A stretch of 64,000 nt of DNA from Paeniglutamicibacter sulfureus. Its GTDB lineage: Bacteria; Actinomycetota; Actinomycetes; Actinomycetales; Micrococcaceae. The stretch spans positions 1,216,510-1,280,509 of the forward strand of contig NZ_JAULBL010000001.1 in assembly GCF_030512175.1 (NCBI RefSeq), read 5' to 3'. The notes beneath the pieces were generated by a model. The model was not told the DNA's origin, ran no database searches, and was given only the letters and a program-made list of their open reading frames with translations. Positions 49,452-58,167 of this stretch are shown here, in pieces (the stretch's first letter is position 1; each line of letters starts with the position of its first letter). A program made the translations under genes and the position numbers.

Positions 49452-50914
49452 CCATGACCACGACCGAGCCCACAATCATGACCGAGACCACGACCACGAC
49501 CATTACCGCGCCCCACCAGGAGCCACAGCGCATCCGCGGCCTGGAAATGCCGTGGAACCGCGTGCTGGGCAGCACCGAGGGACCGGCCAGTGCCGCGCGC
49601 GCCCTGGGCCCCTGGCACCCGCAGGAGTTCCTGGCCGAATGCGTCGAGATTGTTCCGGAAGTCGGTGGAATGCTGACCTTCGTGTTCCGCCGCGCAGACG
49701 GCGCGCCCCTCGCGTTCCGCCCGGGTCAATACGTGAACATCGCCTTCCCCGTGAACGGCGAGGGCGGGGACCCGATCGACCGCAGCTACTCCCTGTCCAG
49801 TTCGCCCACGAAACCGTGGACCTTCGACATCACGGTGAAGCGCGACCCGGCCGGCCGGGTCTCGCCGTGGGTGCACGAAAACGTCGGACCCGGCACGGTG
49901 CTCGAGATGCTCGGACCCGTCGGCGCCTTCCACCTGCCCGACGCCGACCGGCGGGCGCGCTACCTCCTGCTGGCCGCGGGCTCCGGCATCACCCCGATCA
50001 TGTCCATGCTGCGGACCATCCACTCGCTGCCCGGACAGGCAGACGTGGTGGTGCTCTATCACGGGGCCGCACCTGGAGGCTTCGCCTTCCACCAGGAACT
50101 GGGCTACATCGCCACCGTGGATTCGCGCGTCACCGTCCACTTCTCCCTGGGCGACCGCAGCGCGCCCGCGGACTGGGAAGGCCTCACCGGACGGCTGTCC
50201 ACCGCGATGCTGGATGAGGTGGCGCCAGATGCCAACGGACGCCAGGTCTACGCCTGCGGCCCCGAGGGCTACCTGAACAACGTGTCCGAACTGCTTGCCG
50301 CGGTCGGCGTCGACGACACCTCCATCCACATGGAATTCTTCTCCGGAGACTGCGAGACGACCCTGGAATACCAGACAGAGGTTGCCCTGGCGGAGGAGAT
50401 TGCCGAGGAAATCGCGGAGGAAATCTCCGATTCGGCGGAGGACTACTACGAAAGCCAGCCTTCCGCCCTGGGCATGTACGAACCGGCCTACGATGACGAG
50501 GGCCCGCTGGAGGCCACGGGACTGCCGCTCCAGGCGGCCGATCCCGACTTTGCCGAACCAGGCCCCGTCGATTCCGAGGTTCCGGCCGCCGAGGCAGAAA
50601 CAGCGGAACCCTCCGCCCCCGACGTTTCGGCATTCGACACCGTCGGCACCGGAAGCCTCACCCTGTCCTTCATGCGCACCGGCATCAATGTCCGCATCGA
50701 CCCCGAGGAGAAGATCCTCGGCATTGCCCAGCGAGCCGGAGTCAGGATCGGCGCCAACTGCCAGGAAGGCATGTGCGGCTCGTGCAAGATCGTGAAGCTT
50801 TCCGGTGATGTTGAGATGAACCACCAAGGCGGGATCCGCGCACGGGAGATCGAGGCCGGCAAGTTCCTGCCGTGTTGCTCGACCGCGCGGACCGATCTGG
50901 TGATCGACGCCTAG
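49448..50914 (+). CDS. Rieske-oxygenase reductase (GbcB-like) with long acidic linker
   Basis: This 488-residue three-part electron carrier has an FAD domain with RSYS at 112-115, an NAD domain with LLAAGSGITP near 175-183 and CGPEGYL at 270-276, and a C-terminal plant-type 2Fe-2S ferredoxin with Cys438, 443, 446 and 476. It passes electrons from NAD(P)H to the Rieske oxygenase. Odd features are a Thr-rich N-terminus (about 20 residues) and a roughly 95-residue acidic linker (303-400) containing AEEIAEEIAEEIS; typical GbcB proteins, around 365 residues, lack both. The GTG start overlaps the oxygenase stop. Confidence 0.9.
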   Translation: MTMTTTEPTIMTETTTTTITAPHQEPQRIRGLEMPWNRVLGSTEGPASAARALGPWHPQEFLAECVEIVPEVGGMLTFVFRRADGAPLAFRPGQYVNIAFPVNGEGGDPIDRSYSLSSSPTKPWTFDITVKRDPAGRVSPWVHENVGPGTVLEMLGPVGAFHLPDADRRARYLLLAAGSGITPIMSMLRTIHSLPGQADVVVLYHGAAPGGFAFHQELGYIATVDSRVTVHFSLGDRSAPADWEGLTGRLSTAMLDEVAPDANGRQVYACGPEGYLNNVSELLAAVGVDDTSIHMEFFSGDCETTLEYQTEVALAEEIAEEIAEEISDSAEDYYESQPSALGMYEPAYDDEGPLEATGLPLQAADPDFAEPGPVDSEVPAAEAETAEPSAPDVSAFDTVGTGSLTLSFMRTGINVRIDPEEKILGIAQRAGVRIGANCQEGMCGSCKIVKLSGDVEMNHQGGIRAREIEAGKFLPCCSTARTDLVIDA

Positions 50915-51051
50915 CTGGCTGGTTCCAGGAGGTGACCTCGGAAGCATGGATGGCCGGGATGGAGGTCATCGGCCCTCGCCGCGCAAGGCCAGGGGGTCGC
51001 CAAGGAGGTTCCAGCCATGCCAACGTGGTTCATGTTGGAGGGCGGAATTTC

Positions 51052-51603
51052 CTAGTGTGCGGCGGCGGACAGGTGCCGCTGCAGCAGGCTGATGTCCACT
51101 TCGACGATCTGGCCATTGCGCAGCGGTTTGGTTCGCACGCCGCCCTGCAGCTCATCAACAGTCAGTCGGATCAATGTCCCGTGGGCCACGGCAATGATGT
51201 TCTTGCCCTCGTAACGCAGCACCAGCTCACTGAGGGCGGAAATCCCGCGCTTCACCACGTCTTCCTCGGGCTCTGCCGAGTGCAGCAGGAGGTCGATCTC
51301 CTCGCGGGGCAGGTCGCGGACCACACGGCCTTCGGCATTGCCGTAGTGGCGTTCCTGGAGACCGCCCAATTTTTCGGTCAGCGTCAACCCCAGGTCATAC
51401 CCGATGAGTTCCGCCGTTTCCGCTGCGCGGCCAAGCGTCGATGAGACCAGTACATCCCAGTGGCGGGTTACCAGTTCCCGGCCCGCGCCACGTGCCTGCT
51501 CACGTCCCAGCTCATTGAGCGGAATATCCGTCTGACCCTGAAGTCGACCTTCGGCATTCCATGCCGTTTCACCGTGACGGACCAAAACCAAGGTTGCACT
51601 CAT
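51052..51603 (-). CDS. Histidine phosphatase (phosphoglycerate mutase-like)
   Basis: This 183-residue protein of histidine phosphatase clan branch 1 has LVLVRHGETAWNAEGRLQGQTDIPL with the phospho-accepting His, SSTLGRAAETAELIG, LQERHYGNAEG and VAHGTLIRLTVDEL with the second His. It probably dephosphorylates a small metabolite, as in CobC or GpmB-like enzymes. ATG 51603 is chosen because MSATLVLVRHGE is the family start; the upstream 29 codons are G+C-rich non-homologous sequence. It is divergent from the metY riboswitch. Confidence 0.88.
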   Translation of the reverse strand: MSATLVLVRHGETAWNAEGRLQGQTDIPLNELGREQARGAGRELVTRHWDVLVSSTLGRAAETAELIGYDLGLTLTEKLGGLQERHYGNAEGRVVRDLPREEIDLLLHSAEPEEDVVKRGISALSELVLRYEGKNIIAVAHGTLIRLTVDELQGGVRTKPLRNGQIVEVDISLLQRHLSAAAH

Positions 51604-51737
51604 GGCCACAAGCCTAACCCGGCAGGAACGCCGCCGGGATCCGGTGCAGATCCTTCGATTCCCATCCCCCCGGACGCAACCTAAGCACACATTCTTTGGC
51701 TACAGGCAATTTTCTTGCCACAATGGATCCCAGACCC

Positions 51738-51827
51738 CCATCCCGAGCGGCCGAGAGATCTGGCTCTACGACGCCGCAGCAACCTTCCACACTCCGGTGG
51801 ACAAGGTGCTACCGCCAGAAACGATGG
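51738..51827 (+). ncRNA. SAM-I-like riboswitch before metY
   Basis: CCATC (51738-51742) pairs with GATGG (51823-51827). The core GAGCGGCCGAGAGATCTGG, GACGCCGCAGCAACC and GGTGCTACCGCCAG is nearly identical to the copy at 41297; the hairpin between GCAACC and GGTGC is TCCACACTCCGGTGGA-like. Here the gene starts 168 nt downstream, so control must act through the intervening leader, where I see no clear T-tract terminator. The 75 bp before it hold the divergent promoter region with the phosphatase. Confidence 0.92.
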
Positions 51828-51995
51828 AGAACGCACCAGCGATCTTGGGTGTCGATGCGCCCGCAGGGAAACCCCTCCCCGAGGGCACTTCGGCACCGCA
51901 TTCATCCGGGAGAAGCACCACCCGCCCCACCACAGGCGAGGACAGTCCGCACCCAGGGCTGCCCCAGCCATATACGCAAGGAGTCAGCCACCCTC

Positions 51996-53369
51996 ATGGC
52001 CGAACACCAATTTGGATTCCGCACGCGCGCGCTGCACGCCGGCGGCACCCCTGACGCCGAGCACGGCTCGCGCGCCGTTCCGATCTACCAGACCACGTCG
52101 TTTGTCTTCAAGGATTCCGACGACGCCGCGAACCTCTTTGCGCTGCAAAAGTACGGCAACATCTACTCCCGCATCGGCAACCCGACGGTGGCGGCATTCG
52201 AGGAGCGCATCGCCTCCCTCGAAGGCGGCATCGGCGCGGTGGCCACCGGCTCGGGCATGGCAGCCGAATTCATCACCTTCGCCGCACTTGCAGGCGCTGG
52301 GGACCACATCGTGGCCTCCTCCAAGCTCTACGGCGGCACCATCACCCAGCTCGACGTGACGCTGCGCCGCTTCGGGGTGTCGACGACCTTCATCGACTCC
52401 ACGGATCCGGCCGAGTTCGCCGCCGCCATCCAGGAAAACACCAAGGCCGTCTACACCGAAGTCGTGGCCAACCCTTCCGGCGACGTCGCCGACCTCAGGG
52501 GCCTGGCCGAGGTCGCCCACGCCGCGGGCCTCCCGCTGGTTGTCGATTCGACCCTCACCCCTCCGTACCTGTTGCGCCCGATCGAGCACGGTGCCGACAT
52601 CGTCATCCACTCCGCCACCAAGTTCCTCGGCGGCCACGGCACCACCCTCGGCGGCATCGTCGTGGAGGCCGGCACCTTCAACTGGGGCAATGGCAAGTTC
52701 CCCGCGATGACCGAGCCCGTGGCCTCCTACGGCAACGTCTCCTGGTGGGACAACTTCGGCGAGTACGGCTTCCTGACCAAGTTGCGCAGCGAGCAGCTGC
52801 GCGACATCGGACCGGCACTGCCGGCACAGTCCGCGTTCCAGCTGCTGCAGGGCGTCGAGACCCTGCCCCAGCGCATGGACTCGCACCTGGCCAATGCCAA
52901 GGCCGTGGCCGCATGGCTGGAGGCCGACCCGCGCATTTCCTACGTGAACTACGCAGGCCTGCCCTCCCACCCGCACTACGAGCGTGCCCAGGAGCTGTTG
53001 CCCCTGGGCGTCGGCTCCGTGTTCAGCTTCGGCGTCAAGGGCGGCCGCGCCGCCGGCAGTGCCTTCATCGAGGCATTGCAGTTGGCCAGCCACCTGGCCA
53101 ACGTCGGGGACGTGCGCACCCTGGTGCTGCACCCGGCTTCCACCACCCACCAGCAGCTCTCCGCCGACCAACTGGTTGCGGCAGGCGTTCCCGAGGACCT
53201 GATCCGCTTCTCGGTGGGACTGGAAGACATCGATGACATCCTCTGGGACCTGGACCAGGCCCTGACCGCCTCGCAGCTGGTGGCCGACGCCCCGGCCGAG
53301 GAAGCCTACGACGGGGCAGCCTGCTCCATCGACGCCGCCCGCGCGGCCGCCGTGACGGGAGCCAAGTAA
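51996..53369 (+). CDS. metY: O-acetylhomoserine sulfhydrylase (MetY)
   Basis: This 457-residue Cys/Met-metabolism PLP enzyme makes homocysteine from O-acetylhomoserine and sulfide (or methionine from methanethiol). It has RALHAGGTPDAEHGSRAVPIYQTTSFVF, YSRIGNPTVAAFEERIASLEGG, VVDSTLTPPYLLRPIEHGADIVIHSATKFLGGHG with the PLP Lys, and VLHPASTTHQQLSADQL. Length is in the 430-450 range plus a short C-terminal extension. ATG 51996 follows AAGGAG and starts the family homology. It is SAM-riboswitch controlled and its stop overlaps the CoA-binding gene (TAATG). Confidence 0.95.
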   Translation: MAEHQFGFRTRALHAGGTPDAEHGSRAVPIYQTTSFVFKDSDDAANLFALQKYGNIYSRIGNPTVAAFEERIASLEGGIGAVATGSGMAAEFITFAALAGAGDHIVASSKLYGGTITQLDVTLRRFGVSTTFIDSTDPAEFAAAIQENTKAVYTEVVANPSGDVADLRGLAEVAHAAGLPLVVDSTLTPPYLLRPIEHGADIVIHSATKFLGGHGTTLGGIVVEAGTFNWGNGKFPAMTEPVASYGNVSWWDNFGEYGFLTKLRSEQLRDIGPALPAQSAFQLLQGVETLPQRMDSHLANAKAVAAWLEADPRISYVNYAGLPSHPHYERAQELLPLGVGSVFSFGVKGGRAAGSAFIEALQLASHLANVGDVRTLVLHPASTTHQQLSADQLVAAGVPEDLIRFSVGLEDIDDILWDLDQALTASQLVADAPAEEAYDGAACSIDAARAAAVTGAK

Positions 53370-53869
53370 TGAGCAACGCCGTGGAAACCCGCACCTGGGA
53401 AGGCCCGAACGCGGCCGAACGCCTCGAGATCCTGCGCAACACCAAGTCGATCGCGATCGTGGGCGCTTCCAACAAGCCCTCGCGCGCCAGCTACTTCGTG
53501 GCGACCTACCTGTTGTCCTCCTCCAAGTACAAGGTCTACTTCGTCAACCCGGTGCTCGATGAGATCCTGGGCCAGCCGGTCTACAAGTCGCTGGCCGACC
53601 TGCCGGAGACACCGGACCTGGTGGAGGTCTTCCGCAAGCACGACGACCTGCCCGGCGTCCTGGACGAGTCGATCGCCGTGGGAGCCAAGACCCTGTGGCT
53701 GCAACTGGGTTCCTGGCACGAGGAGGTCGCGGCCAAGGCCGAGGCCAACGGCCTGAATGTGGTGATGGACCGGTGCGTGAAGATCGAACACGCACGCTTC
53801 CACGGCGGGCTGCGCCTGGCCGGGTTCAACACCGGCGTCATCTCCTCCAAGCGCCAGCTGCTCGCCTAG
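53369..53869 (+). CDS. CoA-binding (YccU-like) protein coupled to metY
   Basis: This 166-residue CoA_binding_2 Rossmann protein has KSIAIVGASNKPSRASYFVATYLL, YKVYFVNPVLDEILGQPVYKSLADLP, LVEVFRKHDDLPGVLDESIAVGAKTLWLQLG and NVVMDRCVKIEHAR. Its ATG shares a base with the metY stop, so the two are translated together. Coupling with an O-acetylhomoserine enzyme suggests sensing or shuttling of CoA/acetyl-CoA, but the role is unknown. A paralogue sits downstream of metQ at 18078. Confidence 0.9.
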   Translation: MSNAVETRTWEGPNAAERLEILRNTKSIAIVGASNKPSRASYFVATYLLSSSKYKVYFVNPVLDEILGQPVYKSLADLPETPDLVEVFRKHDDLPGVLDESIAVGAKTLWLQLGSWHEEVAAKAEANGLNVVMDRCVKIEHARFHGGLRLAGFNTGVISSKRQLLA

Positions 53870-53889
53870 CAAGACAGTCCGCCCCATGC

Positions 53890-53935
53890 GAAGGGTCCGT
53901 GCCCGAAACCCCATGGTTTCCGGCACGGACCCTTC
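53890..53935 (+). terminator. Terminator after metY operon
   Basis: GAAGGGTCCGTGCC (53890-53903) pairs perfectly with 53922-53935, and GAAACC/GGTTTC extend it inward around CCAT. It lies 20 bp after the CoA-binding protein stop. Confidence 0.85.
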
Positions 53936-54012
53936 CCATTGGAGGGAACCGCGGGACGGCCCGAGCGATTCCCGTAGGCAACCCGCCATTCAGGGGCGGC
54001 CCGTGGTTCTCA

Positions 54013-54399
54013 TTACCACCCGGTGTCGTCCTCGTCGTCGGCCTCGGAAACCCCGAGGTCCGGCTGCTGGTTTGAATCGAACTCCGCCCAGGCCTCGGCA
54101 AAGCCGAGGATGTCCTCGAGCGCTTCTTCCTCGTCGTCGTCCAACAGTTCCAGGGCCTCGGGGGTGTCGAGGATGATTCCGATCGCCGAGGCAGGGTGTT
54201 CCTCGAAGTAGTCGATCGGTGAGTAGTCGGCGTTGAAGGTCATGTCCTTGCTCTGCCCATACAGTTCAATGAAGGCCCGCACAGCCTTCGGCACACGAGC
54301 CAGGTCCAGGCCGGACAATGAGTCGTTGTAGGCCTGCGCCGTTGCCTCGGCCCATTCCTCGATGATGGCTTCATTCATTTGCGTGTCGGTGGTGCCCAC
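54013..54399 (-). CDS. Small acidic hypothetical protein
   Basis: The protein has about 128 residues and is strongly acidic (runs such as LLDDDEEEALEDIL and the ending SEADDEDDTGW), with no membrane segment and no motif I know. I prefer GTG 54399 because AGGATAGG precedes it; ATG 54438 would add 13 residues, and an internal ATG (MNEAIIEEWAE) is a third option. Composition and codon use look coding, and no stronger frame overlaps it. Confidence 0.65.
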   Translation of the reverse strand: MGTTDTQMNEAIIEEWAEATAQAYNDSLSGLDLARVPKAVRAFIELYGQSKDMTFNADYSPIDYFEEHPASAIGIILDTPEALELLDDDEEEALEDILGFAEAWAEFDSNQQPDLGVSEADDEDDTGW

Positions 54400-54544
54400 T
54401 GCCCTATCCTGCCTAATTGGAGTTACATCGAGCACCAATAGTAGTGGGCGGAACCCGAAGCGTACATGCCCAGAACTGTGAAATTCGTTGGGTCGCGGCC
54501 GGCGCTTCGGCGGCCGGGTTCAGACTGCCCGCGGGAGACGCAAA

Positions 54545-54587
54545 GGGAGCCCGTGCGGGCGCCTGGACGGCACACGCACGGGCTCCC
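54545..54587 (-). terminator. Terminator after nitrilase-family gene
   Basis: GGGAGCCCGTGCG (54545-54557) pairs perfectly with 54575-54587 around 17 bases, 14 bp beyond the leftward nitrilase stop; TTTG follows the stem on the minus strand. Confidence 0.8.
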
Positions 54588-54601
54588 GGGCATTCCTTTT
54601 C

Positions 54602-55381
54602 CTACAGCCTGCGGTTGGCCAGCACCGGCAGGAACTCGCGCACCTCGTCGATGCGCCGGCGCGTGACATCGGTCGTCACCAAGCCCTCGGCATCGTCGCC
54701 CAGGTACTCGATCGGCACACCCATGGGATCCAGGATCGCGGAGTGGCCGATGGTGTGGCTCGAGCTGGTTCCGGCGGCCGCGACCCACACCGTGTTCTCG
54801 ATCGCGCGTGCCCGCAACAGGGTTTCCCAATGCTCGATCTTGTGCTCGCCCTTGAACCAAGCGGCGGCCACCAGCAACAGTTCGGCGCCCTCGTTGACCA
54901 GCCTCCGGGCGATTTCCGGGAAGCGCAGGTCATAGCAGGTGAACACCCCGACCTTCATGCCGGCGATGTCGAAGACGGGGACCTCGGCAACATCTCCGGC
55001 CTTGATCGACTTCGATTCCTGGTAGGAGAATGCGTCGTAGAGGTGGATCTTGCGGTAGGTCCCCAGGATCGCGCCATCCTCTCCGAGCACCACCAGGGTG
55101 TTGTAGGGCAGTTCGTCGCCACTTTGCTCGTATCCCCCGGCCACAATGGCAATCTTGTGCTCGGCGGCCATGAAGGAAAGCTGTTGGACGAATTTGGTCC
55201 AGTTCCCTTCGAGGGCGTCATTCAACGGGCCCGTCACCTGCGAAACGGCGAGCATGGCCTCTTCGGGAAAGAGCACCAGGTCGGCGGCCTCGGCCTTCGC
55301 CTTGGCAACCAGTCGTTCCATGGTTTCCAAGTTGTCGGTGACCGACCCTGTGGGGGCAAATTGACCAACGCTGACCTTCAT
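54602..55381 (-). CDS. Carbon-nitrogen hydrolase (nitrilase superfamily)
   Basis: This 259-residue nitrilase-fold amidase has the catalytic triad Glu40 (VLFPEEAML), Lys111 (YRKIHLYD) and Cys149 (FTCYDLRFPE). Length and motifs fit the Nit/omega-amidase branch, which hydrolyses small amides such as deaminated glutathione or 2-oxosuccinamate; the exact substrate is not resolved. The KIEHWETLLRARAIENTVWVAAAG block is typical. The start at 55381 is MKVSVGQFAP. It is monocistronic. Confidence 0.9.
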   Translation of the reverse strand: MKVSVGQFAPTGSVTDNLETMERLVAKAKAEAADLVLFPEEAMLAVSQVTGPLNDALEGNWTKFVQQLSFMAAEHKIAIVAGGYEQSGDELPYNTLVVLGEDGAILGTYRKIHLYDAFSYQESKSIKAGDVAEVPVFDIAGMKVGVFTCYDLRFPEIARRLVNEGAELLLVAAAWFKGEHKIEHWETLLRARAIENTVWVAAAGTSSSHTIGHSAILDPMGVPIEYLGDDAEGLVTTDVTRRRIDEVREFLPVLANRRL

Positions 55382-55559
55382 GGCGATTCCCTTCGTCGCT
55401 GAGTTCTTTCACCCAGCCTAACGACAATCGCCAACTCGGCGAGTCAGCTGCAGTGATTTTTGCCCCAACCCGAAGAATGTGACGGCAAAACGGTCGACAG
55501 GGGGACGGTTCGGCATCCCGAGGCAGGTCAAGACGGCATCCGTGCCCCGGACACGGCAA

Positions 55560-55612
55560 GGGCGCGGTGCCGGGCCAGGTGAATGTCATTCATCCTGCCC
55601 CACACCGCGCCC
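55560..55612 (-). terminator. Terminator after purA
   Basis: GGGCGCGGTG (55560-55569) pairs with CACCGCGCCC (55603-55612), and an inner imperfect stem extends it. It lies 13 bp after the purA stop in the leftward direction. Confidence 0.7.
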
Positions 55613-55625
55613 GAGCGCGTCGCTG

Positions 55626-56915
55626 TCAGTCGTTGATCAAATCGTGACGGACGATCGTCTGCTCACGGTCCGGTCCCACGCCGATGGCGGAGAAACGGGT
55701 CCCGCTTATGGCTTCGAGCGCCAGCACGTAGTTGCGTGCATTCTCCGGCAGGTCATCGAGGGTGCGGGCACCGGTGATGTCCTCGGTCCAGCCGTCGAAG
55801 TATTCGAAGACGGGCTTGGCGTGGTGGAAGTCGGTCTGCGTCATCGGCATCTCATCGTGGCGCACCCCGTCAACGTCGTAGGCCACGCACACCGGGATCT
55901 TCTCGATGTTGGTCAGCACGTCGAGCTTGGTGACGAAGTAGTCGGTGAAGCCGTTCACGCGCGAGGCGTGGCGGGCCAACACTGCGTCGTACCAGCCACA
56001 ACGGCGCGGACGGCCGGTGTTCACGCCGAATTCCCCGCCGGTCTTCTGCAAGTATTCGCCCATGTCGTCAAAGAGCTCGGTCGGGAACGGCCCTGCACCC
56101 ACGCGGGTGGTGTAGGCCTTGATGATGCCGATCGAGCGGCTGATACGGGTTGGGCCGATGCCCGAGCCGACCGAGGCGCCGCCGGCGGTCGGGTTCGAAG
56201 ACGTCACGAACGGGTAGGTGCCGTGGTCCACGTCCAGGAACGTGGCTTGGCCGCCTTCCATGAGCACGACCTTGCCGGCGTCCAGCGCATTGTTCAGCTC
56301 GAGCGTCGCATCGATGACCAGCGGGCGCAGGCGCTCGGCGTAGGAGAGGAAGTACTCGACGATTTCGTCGATCTCGACGCTGCGGCGGTTGTAGACCTTG
56401 ACCAGCAGTTCGTTCTTCTGGCGCAGTGCGCCCTCGACCTTCTGGCGCAGGATGGATTCGTCAAAGACGTCCTGCACGCGGATGCCCAGGCGCCCGATCT
56501 TGTCCATGTAGGCCGGGCCAATGCCGCGCCCGGTGGTGCCGATGGCGCGCTTGCCCAGGAAGCGTTCGGTGACCTTGTCCATGGTCTGGTGGTACGGGGC
56601 GACCAGGTGCGCGTTGGCCGAGACGCGCAGCTTCGAGGTATCGGCACCGCGTGCCTCCAGTCCCTCGATCTCTTCGAAGAGCGCCTCGAGGTTGACCACA
56701 CAGCCGTTGCCGATGATCGGGATGGCATTTGGCGAAAGAATACCGGCGGGAAGGAGCTTGAGCTCATACTTTTCACCGCCAACGACAACTGTATGACCTG
56801 CGTTGTTGCCGCCGTTTGGCTTTACAACGTAGTCAACCTGGCCACCTAAAAGGTCTGTGGCCTTGCCCTTGCCTTCGTCGCCCCACTGGGCGCCGACGAT
56901 CACGATTGCTGGCAT
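55626..56915 (-). CDS. purA: Adenylosuccinate synthetase
   Basis: This 429-residue GTP-dependent ligase joins IMP and aspartate, the first committed step to AMP. It has the N-terminal P-loop [16 protein letters not shown] with catalytic Asp and Lys, [11 protein letters not shown] (IMP binding and catalytic His), [31 protein letters not shown], and [10 protein letters not shown] and [14 protein letters not shown] near the C-terminus. Length is standard. AGGGGGAGGATCCC precedes the ATG. It is monocistronic, far from the purSQL operon. Confidence 0.98.
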   Translation of the reverse strand: MPAIVIVGAQWGDEGKGKATDLLGGQVDYVVKPNGGNNAGHTVVVGGEKYELKLLPAGILSPNAIPIIGNGCVVNLEALFEEIEGLEARGADTSKLRVSANAHLVAPYHQTMDKVTERFLGKRAIGTTGRGIGPAYMDKIGRLGIRVQDVFDESILRQKVEGALRQKNELLVKVYNRRSVEIDEIVEYFLSYAERLRPLVIDATLELNNALDAGKVVLMEGGQATFLDVDHGTYPFVTSSNPTAGGASVGSGIGPTRISRSIGIIKAYTTRVGAGPFPTELFDDMGEYLQKTGGEFGVNTGRPRRCGWYDAVLARHASRVNGFTDYFVTKLDVLTNIEKIPVCVAYDVDGVRHDEMPMTQTDFHHAKPVFEYFDGWTEDITGARTLDDLPENARNYVLALEAISGTRFSAIGVGPDREQTIVRHDLIND

Positions 56916-57083
56916 GGGATCCTCCCCCTTGCTCGATTCAGCGCGGCCGGCAAAAATGCCGGGTCCCGGCGGTGCCGGGCGCAGAAATGCCCCTCGCTCT
57001 TCGATTGGCCCAAGCAGGATCAGGAAGAACAGTAAGGGGCTCTTACGTCACGAGTTTACCCGATGCAGCATCAATGAGTGGAT

Positions 57084-57437
57084 TTATGCTTCCTTGGGCT
57101 CGTCTTCTGCTTCGACCGCCGCCGCCAATGCGGCGCGTGCCAGTGTTTCCCAGTGCTCGATCGATGTTTCGGGAACGGATACCCAGTCGCGGAAGGGCCG
57201 CCCCTGACCCGAGGGGTCGAAGAGGCCGGCACCGGGATATTCCAGGGCCTTGCGCATGATTTCACTCGCGCGTCCCACCTTGAATCCCATGGTGTCCTCG
57301 ATAAGGCAGGCGATGGCCTTTGATTCGTACTTCAAGGCGTCCTTGCCAAACATCTTTCCGGCAGCCACTCCCTCGCCAAGCAGGGCACGGGTGAGCCGCT
57401 GGAACTCTTTCATGGCCTCTGGTGTAGGAAATTGCAT
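57084..57437 (-). CDS. TfoX N-terminal-domain-like protein
   Basis: This protein of about 117 residues resembles the TfoX/Sxy N-terminal domain: GKMFGKDALKYESKAIACLIEDTMGFKVG, then PGAGLFDPSGQGRPFRDWVSVPE and HWETLARAALAAA. In Actinobacteria such single-domain proteins are not tied to competence and their role is unknown. Start ATG 57437 (MQFPTPE) is seven bases after GGGGG; ATG 57443 is an alternative two codons upstream. It precedes purA in the same direction with a 168-bp gap. Confidence 0.82.
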   Translation of the reverse strand: MQFPTPEAMKEFQRLTRALLGEGVAAGKMFGKDALKYESKAIACLIEDTMGFKVGRASEIMRKALEYPGAGLFDPSGQGRPFRDWVSVPETSIEHWETLARAALAAAVEAEDEPKEA

Positions 57438-57597
57438 ACTCATGCCCCCATCAAACCCCGCCTTTGCCCCTTGCGTCGAGGGATCGACCAAAAGTCTTTT
57501 GACGACTGCGCCTCCCGCCTGCAGCTGCTCCAGATGATGACGCGAAGAAATGCGCCCACATTCAGACTTGCTTGGAGTGCCGCCTAGACTGGGAGCC

Positions 57598-58167
57598 ATG
57601 GCCCTGACGCGTGAACAACTCATTGATGCCGCCGTGGGCGTGCTCTCGGAGTTCGGCCTGGCCGACCTGTCCATGCGCCGGCTGGCACGGGAACTGGATG
57701 TTCAGGTCGGGGCGCTGTATTGGCATGTGAAGTCCAAGCAGGAACTGCTCGTGGATGTTGCCGCCAGGCTCCTGGACGCGGTGCCTCGCCCCGAATCCCC
57801 CACCCCTGCGTTGGCACCGATGGCCATCGCCGCGCTGCTGCGCCAGCTGCGCACCGCGCTGATCACGGTTCCGGACTCGGCCGAGGTCATGCAGCTTGCT
57901 CAATCCATGCGTCCCGAGTCCTTGGATCCGTTGGGCTGGATCCTGGATTTCCTGCGGATCGCGGGCGTCCCGGAGAGCGATGCCACCTATGCCCGGCACG
58001 TGCTGGTCAATCATTTGCTGGGGTCGATCGGCGCACACCAGGAGGCGCTGGCATTGGCCGCAGGCACCGAACCGTCCGAGTCATCATCCGACTGGGGCGA
58101 CGAGGCCTTCGACTACGGTGTTCGGGTGATCCTGCGAGGGATGGCACTGGAACCCATCGCCGGTTAG
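57598..58167 (+). CDS. TetR-family regulator
   Basis: This 189-residue TetR regulator has the helix-turn-helix REQLIDAAVGVLSEFGLADLSMRRLARELDVQVGALYWHVKSKQELLVDVAARLL. It is followed by a helical ligand domain like that of TetR itself (VLVNHLLGSIGAHQEA near residue 135). ATG 57598 follows GGGAG. It is divergent from the TfoX-like gene and overlaps the end of tdk by four bases in convergent orientation. No target is evident beyond its own promoter region. Confidence 0.9.
   Translation: MALTREQLIDAAVGVLSEFGLADLSMRRLARELDVQVGALYWHVKSKQELLVDVAARLLDAVPRPESPTPALAPMAIAALLRQLRTALITVPDSAEVMQLAQSMRPESLDPLGWILDFLRIAGVPESDATYARHVLVNHLLGSIGAHQEALALAAGTEPSESSSDWGDEAFDYGVRVILRGMALEPIAG

Noticed and set aside
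51696-51995. 100-residue N-terminal extension of metY
   Set aside because: The extension would translate the riboswitch; family homology and AAGGAG both point to ATG 51996.
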